Assembly (NCBI RefSeq): GCF_026341855.1
Contig: NZ_JAPENW010000001.1
Coordinates: 4,455,001 to 4,519,000 of the forward strand
From: Streptomyces sp. NBC_00568
GTDB taxonomy: Bacteria; Actinomycetota; Actinomycetes; Streptomycetales; Streptomycetaceae
Direction: 5' to 3'
Length of the DNA stretch: 64,000 bases
Below, piece after piece: positions 24,636-32,942 of the stretch. How positions within the stretch are numbered: the stretch's first letter is position 1; each line of letters opens with the position of its first letter. Below the pieces are notes generated by a model. That model did no database searches and had not been told where the DNA came from. It saw nothing but the letters and a program-made list of their open reading frames with translations. The position numbers and the translations under genes were made by a program.

Positions 24636-24697
24636 ACACCGGCGTTCTCCGCGGTTTCCGCGCGCGCGGCGCCCTCGCGCCGTCGCGGCACGTATAA

Positions 24698-24727
24698 GGG
24701 GCGGGTCCGGAGATCCGGACCTGCCCC
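24698..24727. terminator. Hairpin between HD-domain and acyltransferase genes
   Basis: GGGGCGGGTCCGGA (24698-24711) pairs with TCCGGACCTGCCCC (24714-24727) with one mismatch. It lies between two convergent genes. Confidence 0.75.
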
Positions 24728-24802
24728 TCTCGTACGGCCGTCGGCCACACGCCCGTCGGTCACGTGCCCTCGGTCTCATCCGGCCGGTCAAGCGTCGGCC
24801 GG

Positions 24803-25978
24803 TCAAGCGTTGGTCTTCGCCCGCTCCCGTGCGAGGTCGGCCGCGTCCCGTTTGAAGGCCCACGCCATCTTCGGCTCCATCGCGAAGCGGAACACCCGCT
24901 GGACGGGCCGCGTGCACAGCACGGTCACGAGCGAGACGGCGGCGAACGTCACGCACACCTCGCCGAGCGGCTTGTGCACCCATCCGTGGTCGAACCAGCC
25001 CCAGAAGTCGGACCCCTTGATCACGAAGCCGTGCAGCAGATAGCCGTACAGCGTGCCCGCGCCGAGCGCCGTGAACCACATCTTCCGCCGCGGCACCCAG
25101 GCGAAGAAGCACGCGGTGAGCACCAGCGAGCAGCCGTAGAGCGCGAGCGTCATGACGACACCGGCCCACCAGGGAGCGCCCAGCTCCTGCGCGCTGTCGC
25201 GGTGGTAGAACCAGGTGGCGTTCATCCGGGGCGCCGCCCAGTAGCCCACGACCAGCGCCGCGGCCAGGATCGGCACCGACAGGACGCGTATCTCGCGACG
25301 GCGCACCATCTGGAAGTGCTCGGGCTTCATGAGCAGGCCGAGAACGAAGAACGGCAGGAACTGCAGCACCCGCTGGAGGTCCAGGTCGTCACCGATCTCG
25401 GGCGAGACGGCCGCGAGCAGGGCGAGACACAGGGCGATGGGAAGCGGCCAGCGGACCACCTTCCACAGGGGGGTCGTCAGGCGCCAGACGAAGAGCGCGA
25501 TCAGGAACCAGGTGAGATACCAGGGATCGAGCAGGCTGATCTCCTGGTCCGACACGCCCCCGGCCCAGCGGTTGAAGAGGGAGTACGCGGTCTCGAACAG
25601 GACGTACGGGACGACGACGCCGGTGACCAGCCGCTTCAGGCGGTCGGGGCGCATGTCGAAACTGCGCGAGAAGTAGCCGGAGATGATGATGAAGGCCGGC
25701 ATGTGAAACGTGTACACGACCGTGTACAGCGTCTCCGCGACACGGCTCTGGCTCTTCAGCGGCTCCCACACGTGCCCCATGGCCACGAACGCGATCGCCA
25801 GGTACTTGGCGTTGTCGAAGAACGCGTCGCGCTGCCCGGCGGGCTTGCCGCGCGGTGCTGCGCCGGTGGTCGCCGCGGTGACCTGATGCGAGCGCGGGGC
25901 GGGCACTCCGCCCGTCAGCTGCTGCGCCGGCGGGAGCGGTGATCTGTGGTGGTCGTGGGGTCGGAGCGAGTTGGTCAC
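24803..25978 (-). CDS. Membrane acyltransferase (acyltransferase 3 family)
   Basis: 391-residue integral-membrane protein with about ten helices. The family features are FFDNAKYLAIAFVAMGHVWE after a hydrophilic 50-residue N-terminus, and FHMPAFIIISGYFSRSF, which resembles sugar O-acetyltransferases such as fucose- or succinoglycan-modifying enzymes. The GTG at 25978 has GGGAGG just upstream (short spacing); a TTG at 25993 is the alternative. The acceptor is unknown. Confidence 0.82.
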   Translation of the reverse strand: MTNSLRPHDHHRSPLPPAQQLTGGVPAPRSHQVTAATTGAAPRGKPAGQRDAFFDNAKYLAIAFVAMGHVWEPLKSQSRVAETLYTVVYTFHMPAFIIISGYFSRSFDMRPDRLKRLVTGVVVPYVLFETAYSLFNRWAGGVSDQEISLLDPWYLTWFLIALFVWRLTTPLWKVVRWPLPIALCLALLAAVSPEIGDDLDLQRVLQFLPFFVLGLLMKPEHFQMVRRREIRVLSVPILAAALVVGYWAAPRMNATWFYHRDSAQELGAPWWAGVVMTLALYGCSLVLTACFFAWVPRRKMWFTALGAGTLYGYLLHGFVIKGSDFWGWFDHGWVHKPLGEVCVTFAAVSLVTVLCTRPVQRVFRFAMEPKMAWAFKRDAADLARERAKTNA

Positions 25979-26623
25979 AGGCCCTCCCGCCAAGAACTCC
26001 GGGAGACGACCCTGGACCTCGCTGCGCGTTCGGGGGACGTGGCGGCGTGGAACATCTGAGGCACCCTAGCCTTGTCTGTGCGTTCTCGTAAAACGCCCGA
26101 TGTCATTCCTGCTTATCGCCTGCGCCTACCCCGGATTTGGAGATGTGTGCCTACCGGTTCGCAAGTAGTTCCGGATACCGATTCGCTTACCACGATGGGG
26201 CGTTCTGTCCTACTTCATGCCGACTAAATAGTGCATAGCACCCGCGGGCGACTCTGGGGTTATGTCCGGTTCAGTAGGCTTTGGTTGCCCGTCCTCGGCG
26301 TTCGCGGTGTGCCTGTGGCAACAATTCGAATTACCTGCGAACAAGGTGTGTGGACACAGCAACGGTCGCTCTGAATTCCCTGTGCGGCGCGCCTTCGAAT
26401 TGCGCTGCGCAGGCGCGCGGTTGACGTGTTCCGGGGGAGTGGGGGAGCGCGGCGCCGGTCCGCGCCGGCGGGTTCCCGGACCGTTCCCGGGTCTGTCCTT
26501 GGCCAACGATGCGTCACCTGTCGCATACGAGTGGCCTGTTGGTGGCACGATGGTTCTGGCGGGGGTGTGCGGGGCTGCACCTCCGGGCCGGGAGAGCGGA
26601 CCGACCGTAGGGTGTGATCAGTT
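25979..26623. other. 645-bp intergenic stretch, lower GC than neighbours
   Basis: The part from about 26040 to 26420 is clearly richer in A and T (for example CTAAATAGTGCATAGC) than the flanking genes. I see no convincing coding frame on either strand; the open frames present have no family motifs and poor ribosome sites. It likely holds the promoters of the acyltransferase gene and of the small membrane protein, and may be foreign DNA. Confidence 0.45.
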
Positions 26624-26818
26624 GTGGCCATTTCGCTGTCAGTGGTGCTGCTGTTGGCGATCATCCTCGTGGTGCTGATCCGAGGGGGATCGATCAAGGC
26701 GGGACCTGCCATCGTCGCGGTGCTCTTCGGCTTCTTCCTCGCGTCGACCGGCATGGCTCCGTCCATCAACCGGTTCCTCAACTCGATAGCGGAGACCATC
26801 AACTCGATCAGCTTCTGA
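26624..26818 (+). CDS. Small membrane protein, two helices
   Basis: 64 residues: helix 1 (ISLSVVLLLAIILVVLI), a short basic turn (RGGSIKAGP), helix 2 (AIVAVLFGFFLAST), then an amphipathic tail (SINRFLNSIAETINSI). The GTG start has no ribosome site; TAGGGT at 26608-26613 lies 10 nt upstream and would give a nearly leaderless transcript. I recall similar 60-70-residue proteins in Streptomyces chromosomes and integrative elements, without known function. Confidence 0.65.
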   Translation: MAISLSVVLLLAIILVVLIRGGSIKAGPAIVAVLFGFFLASTGMAPSINRFLNSIAETINSISF

Positions 26819-27016
26819 ACGGGACCCGACGAAAGGCCCCACCGCCGGCCCGCGGACGTGCGCGGGGCGCGCGGCGCGCCGTGTGCCGACCGATGCCGCC
26901 GACTCCACCGGCACCGGCCACGGGCACCTCTGTCCCCGAAGAGGCCACCGGCGCGGACGCTTTCCCGCCCCGGCGGGACGACGGGCAGCTCTGCCCCCGA
27001 AGATGCGGTGGTCGTG

Positions 27017-27460
27017 ATGAAGGGGACGAAGGTCCGCCACAACGTCCGCGCGGTCCTGCGCGACGGGGAGCACCTGGTGTTCCTGCGCCGGGAATGGCCG
27101 GGCGGCTCTCCCTACTGCACCACCGTCGGCGGCGGCGTCGAACCCCGCGACGCAGACCTGGAGGCGGCCCTGCGCCGCGAGGTCATGGAGGAGATCGGCG
27201 CCACCATCGGCCCGGCCGTCGAGTTCCTGACCCTGACCGAACCGGGCGGGCGGACGACCGTCGTACGGCACTACTTCCGCGCCGATGTGCTGGACCTGGA
27301 TCCGGACCGCCGCGACGGCCCCGAACTCGACGACCCCGACACGGGCGACTTCTCCACGGTCCACGTCGCGCCGGAGGCATCGGCCCTGAGGGCGCTCGAA
27401 CTCCAGCCGCCCGAACTCGCCGCCTACCTGTGTGAACACGCCGAGGACTGGCGCACGTGA
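27017..27460 (+). CDS. NUDIX hydrolase
   Basis: 147-residue protein with a Nudix box GGGVEPRDADLEAALRREV continuing MEEIG. The catalytic REVMEEIG is intact; the first Glu of the consensus is Asp and the spacing is one residue longer than classical. It would cleave a nucleoside-diphosphate-linked compound. I chose the ATG at 27017; the frame is open about 160 bp further up with no family match. The plasmid pSAM2 carries a Nudix protein, Pif, which acts in transfer immunity; resemblance in context is noted but not proven. Confidence 0.75.
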   Translation: MKGTKVRHNVRAVLRDGEHLVFLRREWPGGSPYCTTVGGGVEPRDADLEAALRREVMEEIGATIGPAVEFLTLTEPGGRTTVVRHYFRADVLDLDPDRRDGPELDDPDTGDFSTVHVAPEASALRALELQPPELAAYLCEHAEDWRT

Positions 27461-27500
27461 CGCCTGACGGGGACGGGGCGGGGCCGCCACGCGGGGGCGG

Positions 27501-28037
27501 TCAGGGCAGAAGTGCCGTGACGCCCTTCACCAGCAGCGCGACCACCGCCACCACGATCGGTACGGCGAGGATCAGCTCCACGATCCCCGGCGCCGGGACC
27601 ACGGTCGTTTCACCGGCGTGACCGGCGTCCGACCGTTGCTCGCGCGCCCGCTCCAGTTCTTCGATCACCTTCCTGTGGCGGCCGAAGGAGGGCCAGCGGC
27701 TGAACGCCTCGACCGGGATGATCCGGTCCCCGTCCAGCGTGAGACTGAGGCTTCCGCTCCTGGCGTCCCAGTTCAGGCGCCGCACCGCCTGCCACGGAAT
27801 CTCGTACGTTCGGTAGAGGTTGCGGATCACCACGACGGTCCGGTCGTAGCGCACGAGCGGAACGAGCTGGACTCTCCCCACGAACGCCATGAGGCTCAGC
27901 AGGCTGATGAGGCCCGAGACCTTCACGACCGTCACCTCCGGCAGGGAACGGATGGCCAGCGCCATGGCGCCCGCCACGACCACGATGGCCAGCGCGGCCA
28001 TCGCCTGCCGGTCCCGCCAAGGCCTTATCCGACGCAC
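27501..28037 (-). CDS. PH-domain-like membrane protein
   Basis: 178 residues: two N-terminal membrane helices (AMAALAIVVVAGAMALAI and VSGLISLLSLMAFVG), a bacterial PH-like beta domain (VRYDRTVVVIRNLYRTYEIPWQAVRRLNW), and a C-terminal helix (VELILAVPIVVAVVALLV). The GTG at 28037 has AAGGAAG 5 nt upstream; an upstream GTG at 28106 would add 23 residues without a site. It converges on the NUDIX gene. Function unknown. Confidence 0.7.
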   Translation of the reverse strand: MRRIRPWRDRQAMAALAIVVVAGAMALAIRSLPEVTVVKVSGLISLLSLMAFVGRVQLVPLVRYDRTVVVIRNLYRTYEIPWQAVRRLNWDARSGSLSLTLDGDRIIPVEAFSRWPSFGRHRKVIEELERAREQRSDAGHAGETTVVPAPGIVELILAVPIVVAVVALLVKGVTALLP

Positions 28038-28135
28038 CGTCGCTTCCTTCGGTCGTGCCGCCTCTCCACTTCGCCGGAGCGGACGCAGAGGGAGACCGTA
28101 GGCCACACGGTCACATCAGGAACAGAGGCGCGTGA

Positions 28136-28324
28136 TGCGATGGGCCGGCACGACGGGCTCACCGGGAAGCGGATCGACTCCACGGACCCGTACGGCGACG
28201 ATGTCCGTGACGATGGGGGATCGGGCCGGAAGTTTCGTCAAGCGCCGGCGGAAGGACTCCGGGACGTCCTTGGCGGGCAACTCCATCGTGGCGAGGCCCT
28301 CGCGGGTACGTACCTCCAGCCGAG
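28136..28324 (-). pseudogene. Truncated reading frame of unknown family
   Basis: An open stretch on the minus strand reads TRLEVRTREGLATMELPAKD, then VPESFRRRLTKLPARSPIV, and ends VVPAHRITRLCS before a TGA. Its composition looks like real protein, but a stop codon precedes it and no start with a ribosome site is seen; only an internal ATG would allow a ~56-residue product. It looks like the C-terminal remnant of a longer gene cut by the neighbouring plus-strand gene. Confidence 0.45.
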
Positions 28325-28361
28325 TGTTAGCGGATATCGGTCACTTGGGTAGCACCTTCGG

Positions 28362-28877
28362 GTGGACTGGATAACCCCGCTGAGCACCTTGGCCGGAGCT
28401 GTGGTCGGTGTGAGTTCTGCGTTGCTCGCTGAGCGCGTCCGATGGCGCCGTGACCAGCACAAGGAAGTGGCTCAGACGCGGAGGGTCGTCTACTCCGACT
28501 TCCTCATGGCGTTGAGCCGCGGCCACTCCGACATGCGGACGGCAGTCCTGCAACACGATGGTTCGACCGGTGACCGACTCTACGGGGCCCTTCATCAGGC
28601 ATTGGACGGCTCGGGCATCTGGCGGCTGCGGCAGACCCTGTCACTCACGACCTCGGCCGAGATCATTCAACTGGCTGTGATGGCGTGTGAGGCGCTGACT
28701 CGGATGAGAGACCTCCTTGTCGAGGACCCTGATCTCAAAGGCGACGCGTACTTCAGGGTTCGGGCCGACCTGTGGAGGGAGAACGCTCACCTCCGGGAGG
28801 CCATGCGCAAGGACCTGGGGATGGATGGGCCCCCGGATCCCGACGTCGGCCGGTATCGGTACCCGGCTGCATCGTGA
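28362..28877 (+). CDS. Membrane-anchored helical hypothetical protein
   Basis: 171 residues: one N-terminal membrane helix (WITPLSTLAGAVVGVSSALLA), a basic charged turn (RVRWRRDQHKEVAQTRR), then a cytoplasmic all-helical part containing YSDFLMALS and ALTRMRDLL. The layout is shared by a common actinobacterial family of unknown role. The GTG start at 28362 lacks a clear site. It lies between the truncated frame and the tRNA genes. Confidence 0.6.
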   Translation: MDWITPLSTLAGAVVGVSSALLAERVRWRRDQHKEVAQTRRVVYSDFLMALSRGHSDMRTAVLQHDGSTGDRLYGALHQALDGSGIWRLRQTLSLTTSAEIIQLAVMACEALTRMRDLLVEDPDLKGDAYFRVRADLWRENAHLREAMRKDLGMDGPPDPDVGRYRYPAAS

Positions 28878-28959
28878 GGGGTCGGCGGGGATCGCCGGAA
28901 GTCCCCAGCCTCCGTCCATGCCCCGCATGGGCCACAGCCCCGCCCGTGCTGCGCTGAGA

Positions 28960-29000
28960 AGCCCAACGGGCACGCAGCGGGCACGCAGCGGGCACGGAGG
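28960..29000. repeat. Tandem GGGCACGCAGC-type repeat near tRNA-Gly
   Basis: GGGCACGCAGC occurs twice in a row and a third time as GGGCACGG, about 80 bp from the tRNA-Gly 3' end. Similar repeats are, from memory, common beside integrase genes of actinomycete integrative elements, but no integrase is present here. Confidence 0.4.
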
Positions 29001-29026
29001 GCTGATCGGAGCCCCCGGAAACGACT

Positions 29027-29064
29027 AGGGCCAGGCGGAGGAATGAACCTCCGGCCTGGCCCTA
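29027..29064. terminator. Hairpin downstream of tRNA-Gly
   Basis: AGGGCCAGGC-GGAGG pairs with CCTC-GGCCTGGCCCT around a short AATGAA loop. It lies next to the tRNA 3' end and probably ends its transcript and that of the convergent membrane-protein gene. Confidence 0.75.
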
Positions 29065-29071
29065 CGTCATA

Positions 29072-29145
29072 TGGAGCGGGCGACGGGAATCGAACCCGCG
29101 TAGCTAGTTTGGAAGACTAGTGCTCTACCATTGAGCTACGCCCGC
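29072..29145 (-). tRNA. tRNA-Gly (anticodon UCC), CCA encoded
   Basis: On the minus strand, acceptor arms GCGGGCG and CGCCCGC pair over 7 bp. The D arm is GCTC-AATGGTA-GAGC, the anticodon stem CTAGT/ACTAG with loop CTTCCAA, and the T loop TTCGATT. Discriminator U and a genomic CCA follow. Length is 71 nt plus CCA. Confidence 0.95.
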
Positions 29146-29296
29146 ACAGGGTGCGCCGCAGGTCAGCGACCGCGGCACAGAAAGCATCGTAGCGGGTCGG
29201 ACGCCCACATCGCACACCCCATTCCCACCCGCGTCGGCGCTCGCGAAATGCGGCAACCGCACTGCCTGCGGGCATGTACCCTACGTGTCGCACCGA

Positions 29297-29373
29297 CGGG
29301 GTGTGGCGCAGCTTGGTAGCGCGTCCGCTTTGGGAGCGGAAGGCCGTGGGTTCAAATCCCGCCACCCCGACCA
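29297..29373 (+). tRNA. tRNA-Pro (anticodon UGG), CCA encoded
   Basis: Acceptor arms CGGGGTG and CACCCCG pair over 7 bp. The anticodon stem is TCCGC/GCGGA with loop TTTGGGA, and the T loop is TTCAAAT. Discriminator A and genomic CCA follow. It is 200 bp upstream of tig and divergent from tRNA-Gly. The integrative plasmid pSAM2 is known to use a tRNA-Pro gene as its attachment site; no element is present here. Confidence 0.95.
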
Positions 29374-29439
29374 CCGGCAGTAACCCGCCAGGGCTCGGCC
29401 CGGACAAGATCACCTTTTGGGGCGTGTACCGCCTGCGGT

Positions 29440-29445
29440 TACTAT
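29440..29445 (+). promoter_or_regulatory. -10 element of tig
   Basis: TACTAT, 130 bp upstream of the trigger-factor start, is the best -10 match between tRNA-Pro and tig; a CTTTTG stretch lies upstream. It implies a leader of about 125 nt. Confidence 0.4.
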
Positions 29446-29574
29446 GCAAGCTGCGTGCCCGTATGTCTGCAGTGTTACGTCTCTCAAGGGCCGCGAATCC
29501 GCCCAAGGCTGTGCCCGACCGGCAGCAGCACGCAGCAGAACCCCCCAAGAAGTCAGCCACAAGGAGACCGAACC

Positions 29575-30960
29575 GTGAAGAGCGCCGTGGAGACCCTGAA
29601 CCCGACCCGGGTTCGGCTCACTGTCGAGGTGCCCTTCGAGGAGCTCAAGGACAGCCTCGACGCGGCGTACAAGAAGATCAACCAGCAGGTCACGGTGAAG
29701 GGGTTCCGGAAGGGCAAGATCCCGGCGCGCATCATCGACCAGCGGTTCGGTCGCGGCGCCGTGCTCGAAGAGGCCGTCAATGACGCGCTCCCGAAGTTCT
29801 ACACCGAAGCGGTCAACGAGGCTGAGCTGAATGTCCTCGGACAGCCCGAGGTCGACATCACCGAGCTGAAGGACGGCGAGACGCTGAACTTCACCGCCGA
29901 GGTCGACATCCGCCCGGCCATCGAGATCCCGGACTACTCCGGCATCGAGGTCGAGGTCGACGCCGTCGAGGTCAGCGACGAGGACATCGAGAAGGCCGTC
30001 TCCGACCTGCGCGAGCGCTTCGCCTCGACCTCCCCGGTCGAGCGCGCCGCCCAGGACGACGACGTCGTCACCCTCGACCTCGAGGCCAAGGTCGACGGCG
30101 AGGTCCTCGAGGACGGCATCGCCAGCGGTGTCTCGTACACCATCGGCTCGGGCGAGCTGCTCGAAGGCATCGACGACGCCGTGAAGGGCCTGGAGGCCGG
30201 TGGCGAGACCACCTTCACCTCCGAGCTCAAGGGCGGCTCCGCCGCCGGCAAGGCTGCCGAGGTCACCGTCAAGGTCACCCAGGTCGCCGCCCGTGAACTG
30301 CCCGAGCTGGACGACGAGTTCGCGCAGCTCGCCTCCGAGTTCGACACCCTCGAGGAGCTCAAGGCGGACAGCCGCAAGCGCCTCGAGAACATGAAGCAGT
30401 ACGACCAGGCCACGCAGGCCCAGGAGCGCGTCCTGGAGAAGCTGCTCGAGCTGGTCGAGGTGCCCGTCCCCGAGAAGCTGCTCGAGGACGAGATCAACAC
30501 CCGCAAGCACAACCTCGAGCACCACCAGCTCGGCCAGATGGGCCTCGACCTCGCGAAGTACCTGGAGATCCAGGGCAAGACCGAGGAAGAGTTCGACGCC
30601 GAGACCAAGGAAGCCGCGGTCAAGGGCATCAAGACGCAGTTCGTCCTGGACGAGCTCGTCAACAAGGAGAAGCTGAACGTCAACCAGGAGGAGCTCACCG
30701 AGCACCTCATGCGGCGCGCCGCCTCCTCCGGCATGTCCCCCGACCAGTTCGCCCAGGCCGTCGTCGAGGGCGGCCAGGTTCCGATGCTCGTCGGCGAGGT
30801 CGCCCGCGGCAAGGCCCTCGCGGTCGTCGTCGAGGCCGCCACGGTCAAGGACACCAACGGCGAGGTCGTCGACCTCGACGACGAGGAGGACGAGACGGCC
30901 GAGACCGTCGAGGCCACCGAGGGTGCCGAGGCCGAGGCCGAGGACAAGCCCGAGGCCTGA
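29575..30960 (+). CDS. tig: Trigger factor
   Basis: 461-residue ribosome-associated chaperone and peptidyl-prolyl isomerase that meets nascent chains at the exit tunnel. The ribosome-binding signature GFRKGKIPARI is at about residue 42, the FKBP-like domain follows (about residues 150-245), and the C-terminal arms are helical. The tail after about residue 430 is strongly acidic (DLDDEEDETAETVEATEGAE), as in other actinobacteria. The GTG at 29575 follows AAGGAGACCGAACC. It precedes clpP1P2 and clpX, an arrangement common across bacteria. Confidence 0.97.
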   Translation: MKSAVETLNPTRVRLTVEVPFEELKDSLDAAYKKINQQVTVKGFRKGKIPARIIDQRFGRGAVLEEAVNDALPKFYTEAVNEAELNVLGQPEVDITELKDGETLNFTAEVDIRPAIEIPDYSGIEVEVDAVEVSDEDIEKAVSDLRERFASTSPVERAAQDDDVVTLDLEAKVDGEVLEDGIASGVSYTIGSGELLEGIDDAVKGLEAGGETTFTSELKGGSAAGKAAEVTVKVTQVAARELPELDDEFAQLASEFDTLEELKADSRKRLENMKQYDQATQAQERVLEKLLELVEVPVPEKLLEDEINTRKHNLEHHQLGQMGLDLAKYLEIQGKTEEEFDAETKEAAVKGIKTQFVLDELVNKEKLNVNQEELTEHLMRRAASSGMSPDQFAQAVVEGGQVPMLVGEVARGKALAVVVEAATVKDTNGEVVDLDDEEDETAETVEATEGAEAEAEDKPEA

Positions 30961-30980
30961 TCACCTCACAAGCACGCCTT

Positions 30981-31019
30981 GACGGGCCCCCGGGGACTTC
31001 ATGTCCCCGGGGGCCCGTC
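30981..31019. terminator. tig terminator
   Basis: GACGGGCCCCCGGGGA (30981-30996) and TCCCCGGGGGCCCGTC (31004-31019) form a perfect 16-bp stem 20 bp after the tig stop, followed by CGCTTTTGG. Confidence 0.9.
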
Positions 31020-31186
31020 CGCTTTTGGGGGCGCGGGGAACTGCGCGAGCAACCCCCACCGGGCCGGCAGCCGCGTCTCCCGGCCCCAGACGACCCGACG
31101 GGTGCGGCTTTCCGGGGGTCGGGCGCCGCCGTCCAGCTCCTCGGACGGCGGCACCCGGGACCCCGGTCGAGCCGGCGCGGCGCATG

Positions 31187-31200
31187 CGCTCACAGCGAAC
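31187..31200. promoter_or_regulatory. ClgR-type operator upstream of clpP1
   Basis: Read on the minus strand this is GTTCGC-TGTGA-GCG, an exact match to the GTTCGC-N5-GCG sequence described for ClgR, the activator of clpP1P2 in Streptomyces. It lies about 40 bp before a TAGGGT -10-like hexamer, a suitable place for an activator. Confidence 0.75.
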
Positions 31201-31367
31201 AGTTCCCTCTGCGGGATTCTCCGGACGGACCCGCGCGTTAGGGTCCATGAATACGAGGGCAGGGGAGTCCCCGGACGCCGTCGGGAGGCGGCGCGGAACC
31301 CGGGGTCCCAGGCCCTGCAGAAGACGTGAGACGGCCCGGCGCCGTCGCAAGACGAGCAGGTGGATAC

Positions 31368-31985
31368 GTGACGAATCTGATGCCCACAGCTGCCGGCGAC
31401 CCTATCGGTGGTGGCCTCGGCGACCAGGTCTACAACCGACTGCTCGGCGAGCGGATCATCTTCCTCGGCCAGGCGGTCGACGATGACATCGCCAACAAGA
31501 TCACGGCGCAGCTGCTGCTCCTTGCCTCCGACCCGGACAAGGACATCTACCTTTACATCAACAGCCCCGGCGGATCGATCACGGCCGGCATGGCGATCTA
31601 CGACACCATGCAGTACATCAAGAACGACGTGGTGACGATCGCCATGGGCATGGCGGCCTCGATGGGCCAGTTCCTGCTCAGCGCCGGTACTCCCGGCAAG
31701 CGCTTCGCCCTGCCGAACGCCGAGATCCTGATCCACCAGCCCTCCGCGGGCCTCGCGGGCTCCGCGTCGGACATCAAGATCCACGCGGAGCGGCTGCTGC
31801 ACACCAAGAAGCGGATGGCGGAGCTGACCTCCTTCCACACCGGTCAGACCGTCGAGCAGATCACTCGTGACTCGGACCGCGACCGCTGGTTCGACCCGAT
31901 CGAGGCCAAGGAGTACGGCCTCATCGACGACATCATGCCCACCGCTGCCGGTATGCCGGGCGGCGGCGGCACCGGGGCGGCGTAA
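31368..31985 (+). CDS. clpP1: ATP-dependent Clp protease proteolytic subunit 1
   Basis: 205-residue serine peptidase subunit of the ClpP1P2 complex. The catalytic Ser is in MGMAASMGQFLL, His in ILIHQPSAG, and Asp in the DRDRWFDPIEAKEYG region. The C-terminus is Gly-rich (GMPGGGGTGAA). I chose the GTG at 31368 with AGGTGG upstream; an ATG at 31380 is possible, and a pro-region is normally removed. In Streptomyces ClpP1P2 with ClpX or ClpC degrades SsrA-tagged and regulatory proteins, and clpP1 mutants have defects in differentiation. clpP2 follows after 116 bp. Confidence 0.96.
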   Translation: MTNLMPTAAGDPIGGGLGDQVYNRLLGERIIFLGQAVDDDIANKITAQLLLLASDPDKDIYLYINSPGGSITAGMAIYDTMQYIKNDVVTIAMGMAASMGQFLLSAGTPGKRFALPNAEILIHQPSAGLAGSASDIKIHAERLLHTKKRMAELTSFHTGQTVEQITRDSDRDRWFDPIEAKEYGLIDDIMPTAAGMPGGGGTGAA

Positions 31986-32101
31986 GCCCCTCCAGCGCCC
32001 CCGAGGGCGGCGCAGGGCCCTTCCCCGCCCCTGGGCGGCACCGGGCCCCCGCCGCGCCCTCAGCCGACCGCTCAGCCCTTTTCAGGCTTTCAGGAGACAC
32101 A

Positions 32102-32782
32102 GTGAACGACTTCCCCGGCAGCGGCCTCTTCGCCCGCACGCAGGCCGAGTACACCGGTCCTCGCGCGGAGTCCCGCTACGTCATCCCGCGCTTCGTCGAG
32201 CGCACCTCGCAGGGCGTGCGTGAGTACGACCCCTACGCGAAGCTGTTCGAGGAGCGGGTGATCTTCCTCGGCGTGCAGATCGACGACGCCTCCGCCAACG
32301 ACGTCATGGCGCAGCTGCTGTGCCTGGAGTCGATGGACCCCGACCGTGACATCTCGGTCTACATCAACAGCCCCGGTGGCTCGTTCACGGCCCTCACGGC
32401 CATTTACGACACGATGCAGTTCGTGAAGCCGGACATTCAGACGGTCTGCATGGGACAGGCCGCCTCGGCCGCCGCGATCCTGCTGGCCGCCGGTACGCCG
32501 GGCAAGCGCATGGCACTTCCGAACGCCCGTGTACTGATCCACCAGCCCTACAGCGAGACCGGCCGCGGGCAGGTCTCGGACCTCGAGATCGCGGCGAACG
32601 AGATCCTCCGGATGCGCGCGCAGCTGGAAGACATGCTGGCCAAGCACTCGACGACGCCGATCGAGAAGATCCGCGAGGACATCGAGCGCGACAAGATCCT
32701 CACGGCCGAGGACGCCCTGGCGTACGGCCTGATCGATCAGATCATCTCCACCCGGAAGATGAACAACTCCGCGGTCGTGTGA
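32102..32782 (+). CDS. clpP2: ATP-dependent Clp protease proteolytic subunit 2
   Basis: 226-residue partner of ClpP1. It has a longer N-terminus (MNDFPGSGLFARTQAEYTGP) as usual for ClpP2. The catalytic Ser is in MGQAASAAAILL, His in VLIHQPYSE, and Asp lies in the DIERDKILTAEDALAYG region. The GTG start has AGGAG 5 nt upstream. It is co-transcribed with clpP1. A perfect hairpin separates it from clpX. Confidence 0.96.
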   Translation: MNDFPGSGLFARTQAEYTGPRAESRYVIPRFVERTSQGVREYDPYAKLFEERVIFLGVQIDDASANDVMAQLLCLESMDPDRDISVYINSPGGSFTALTAIYDTMQFVKPDIQTVCMGQAASAAAILLAAGTPGKRMALPNARVLIHQPYSETGRGQVSDLEIAANEILRMRAQLEDMLAKHSTTPIEKIREDIERDKILTAEDALAYGLIDQIISTRKMNNSAVV

Positions 32783-32806
32783 CGTATCGCTGTATCGTCT
32801 GCCGCT

Positions 32807-32844
32807 CCTTGGCGCGGTTCACGACAAAGTGAACCGCGCCAAGG
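32807..32844. terminator. Perfect inverted repeat between clpP2 and clpX
   Basis: CCTTGGCGCGGTTCAC (32807-32822) and GTGAACCGCGCCAAGG (32829-32844) pair over 16 bp with loop GACAAA. No T-run follows, which is usual in Streptomyces. It probably ends the clpP1P2 transcript; an operator role for clpX is also possible. Confidence 0.7.
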
Positions 32845-32942
32845 GGGGCCCGAACGAGGGGCTCGGCAAGGTACCGTCGGACATAAGGCAGCACCAGGAG
32901 CCGCTGGACCTAGGCGTCTCCCAGGCGAAGGGGAAGCACACC

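Larger units (their letters stand above)
30961..31367. other. tig-clpP1 intergenic region
   Basis: 407 bp without a gene. It holds the tig terminator, a ClgR-type box at 31187-31200 and a TAGGGT -10-like hexamer at 31239-31244. The clpP1P2 promoter is therefore independent of tig. Confidence 0.6.

Noticed and set aside
26260..27042. Open frames on both strands across the gap before the small membrane protein
   Set aside because: No ribosome sites or motifs, composition unlike genes, and the AT-rich part is better read as regulatory or foreign DNA.
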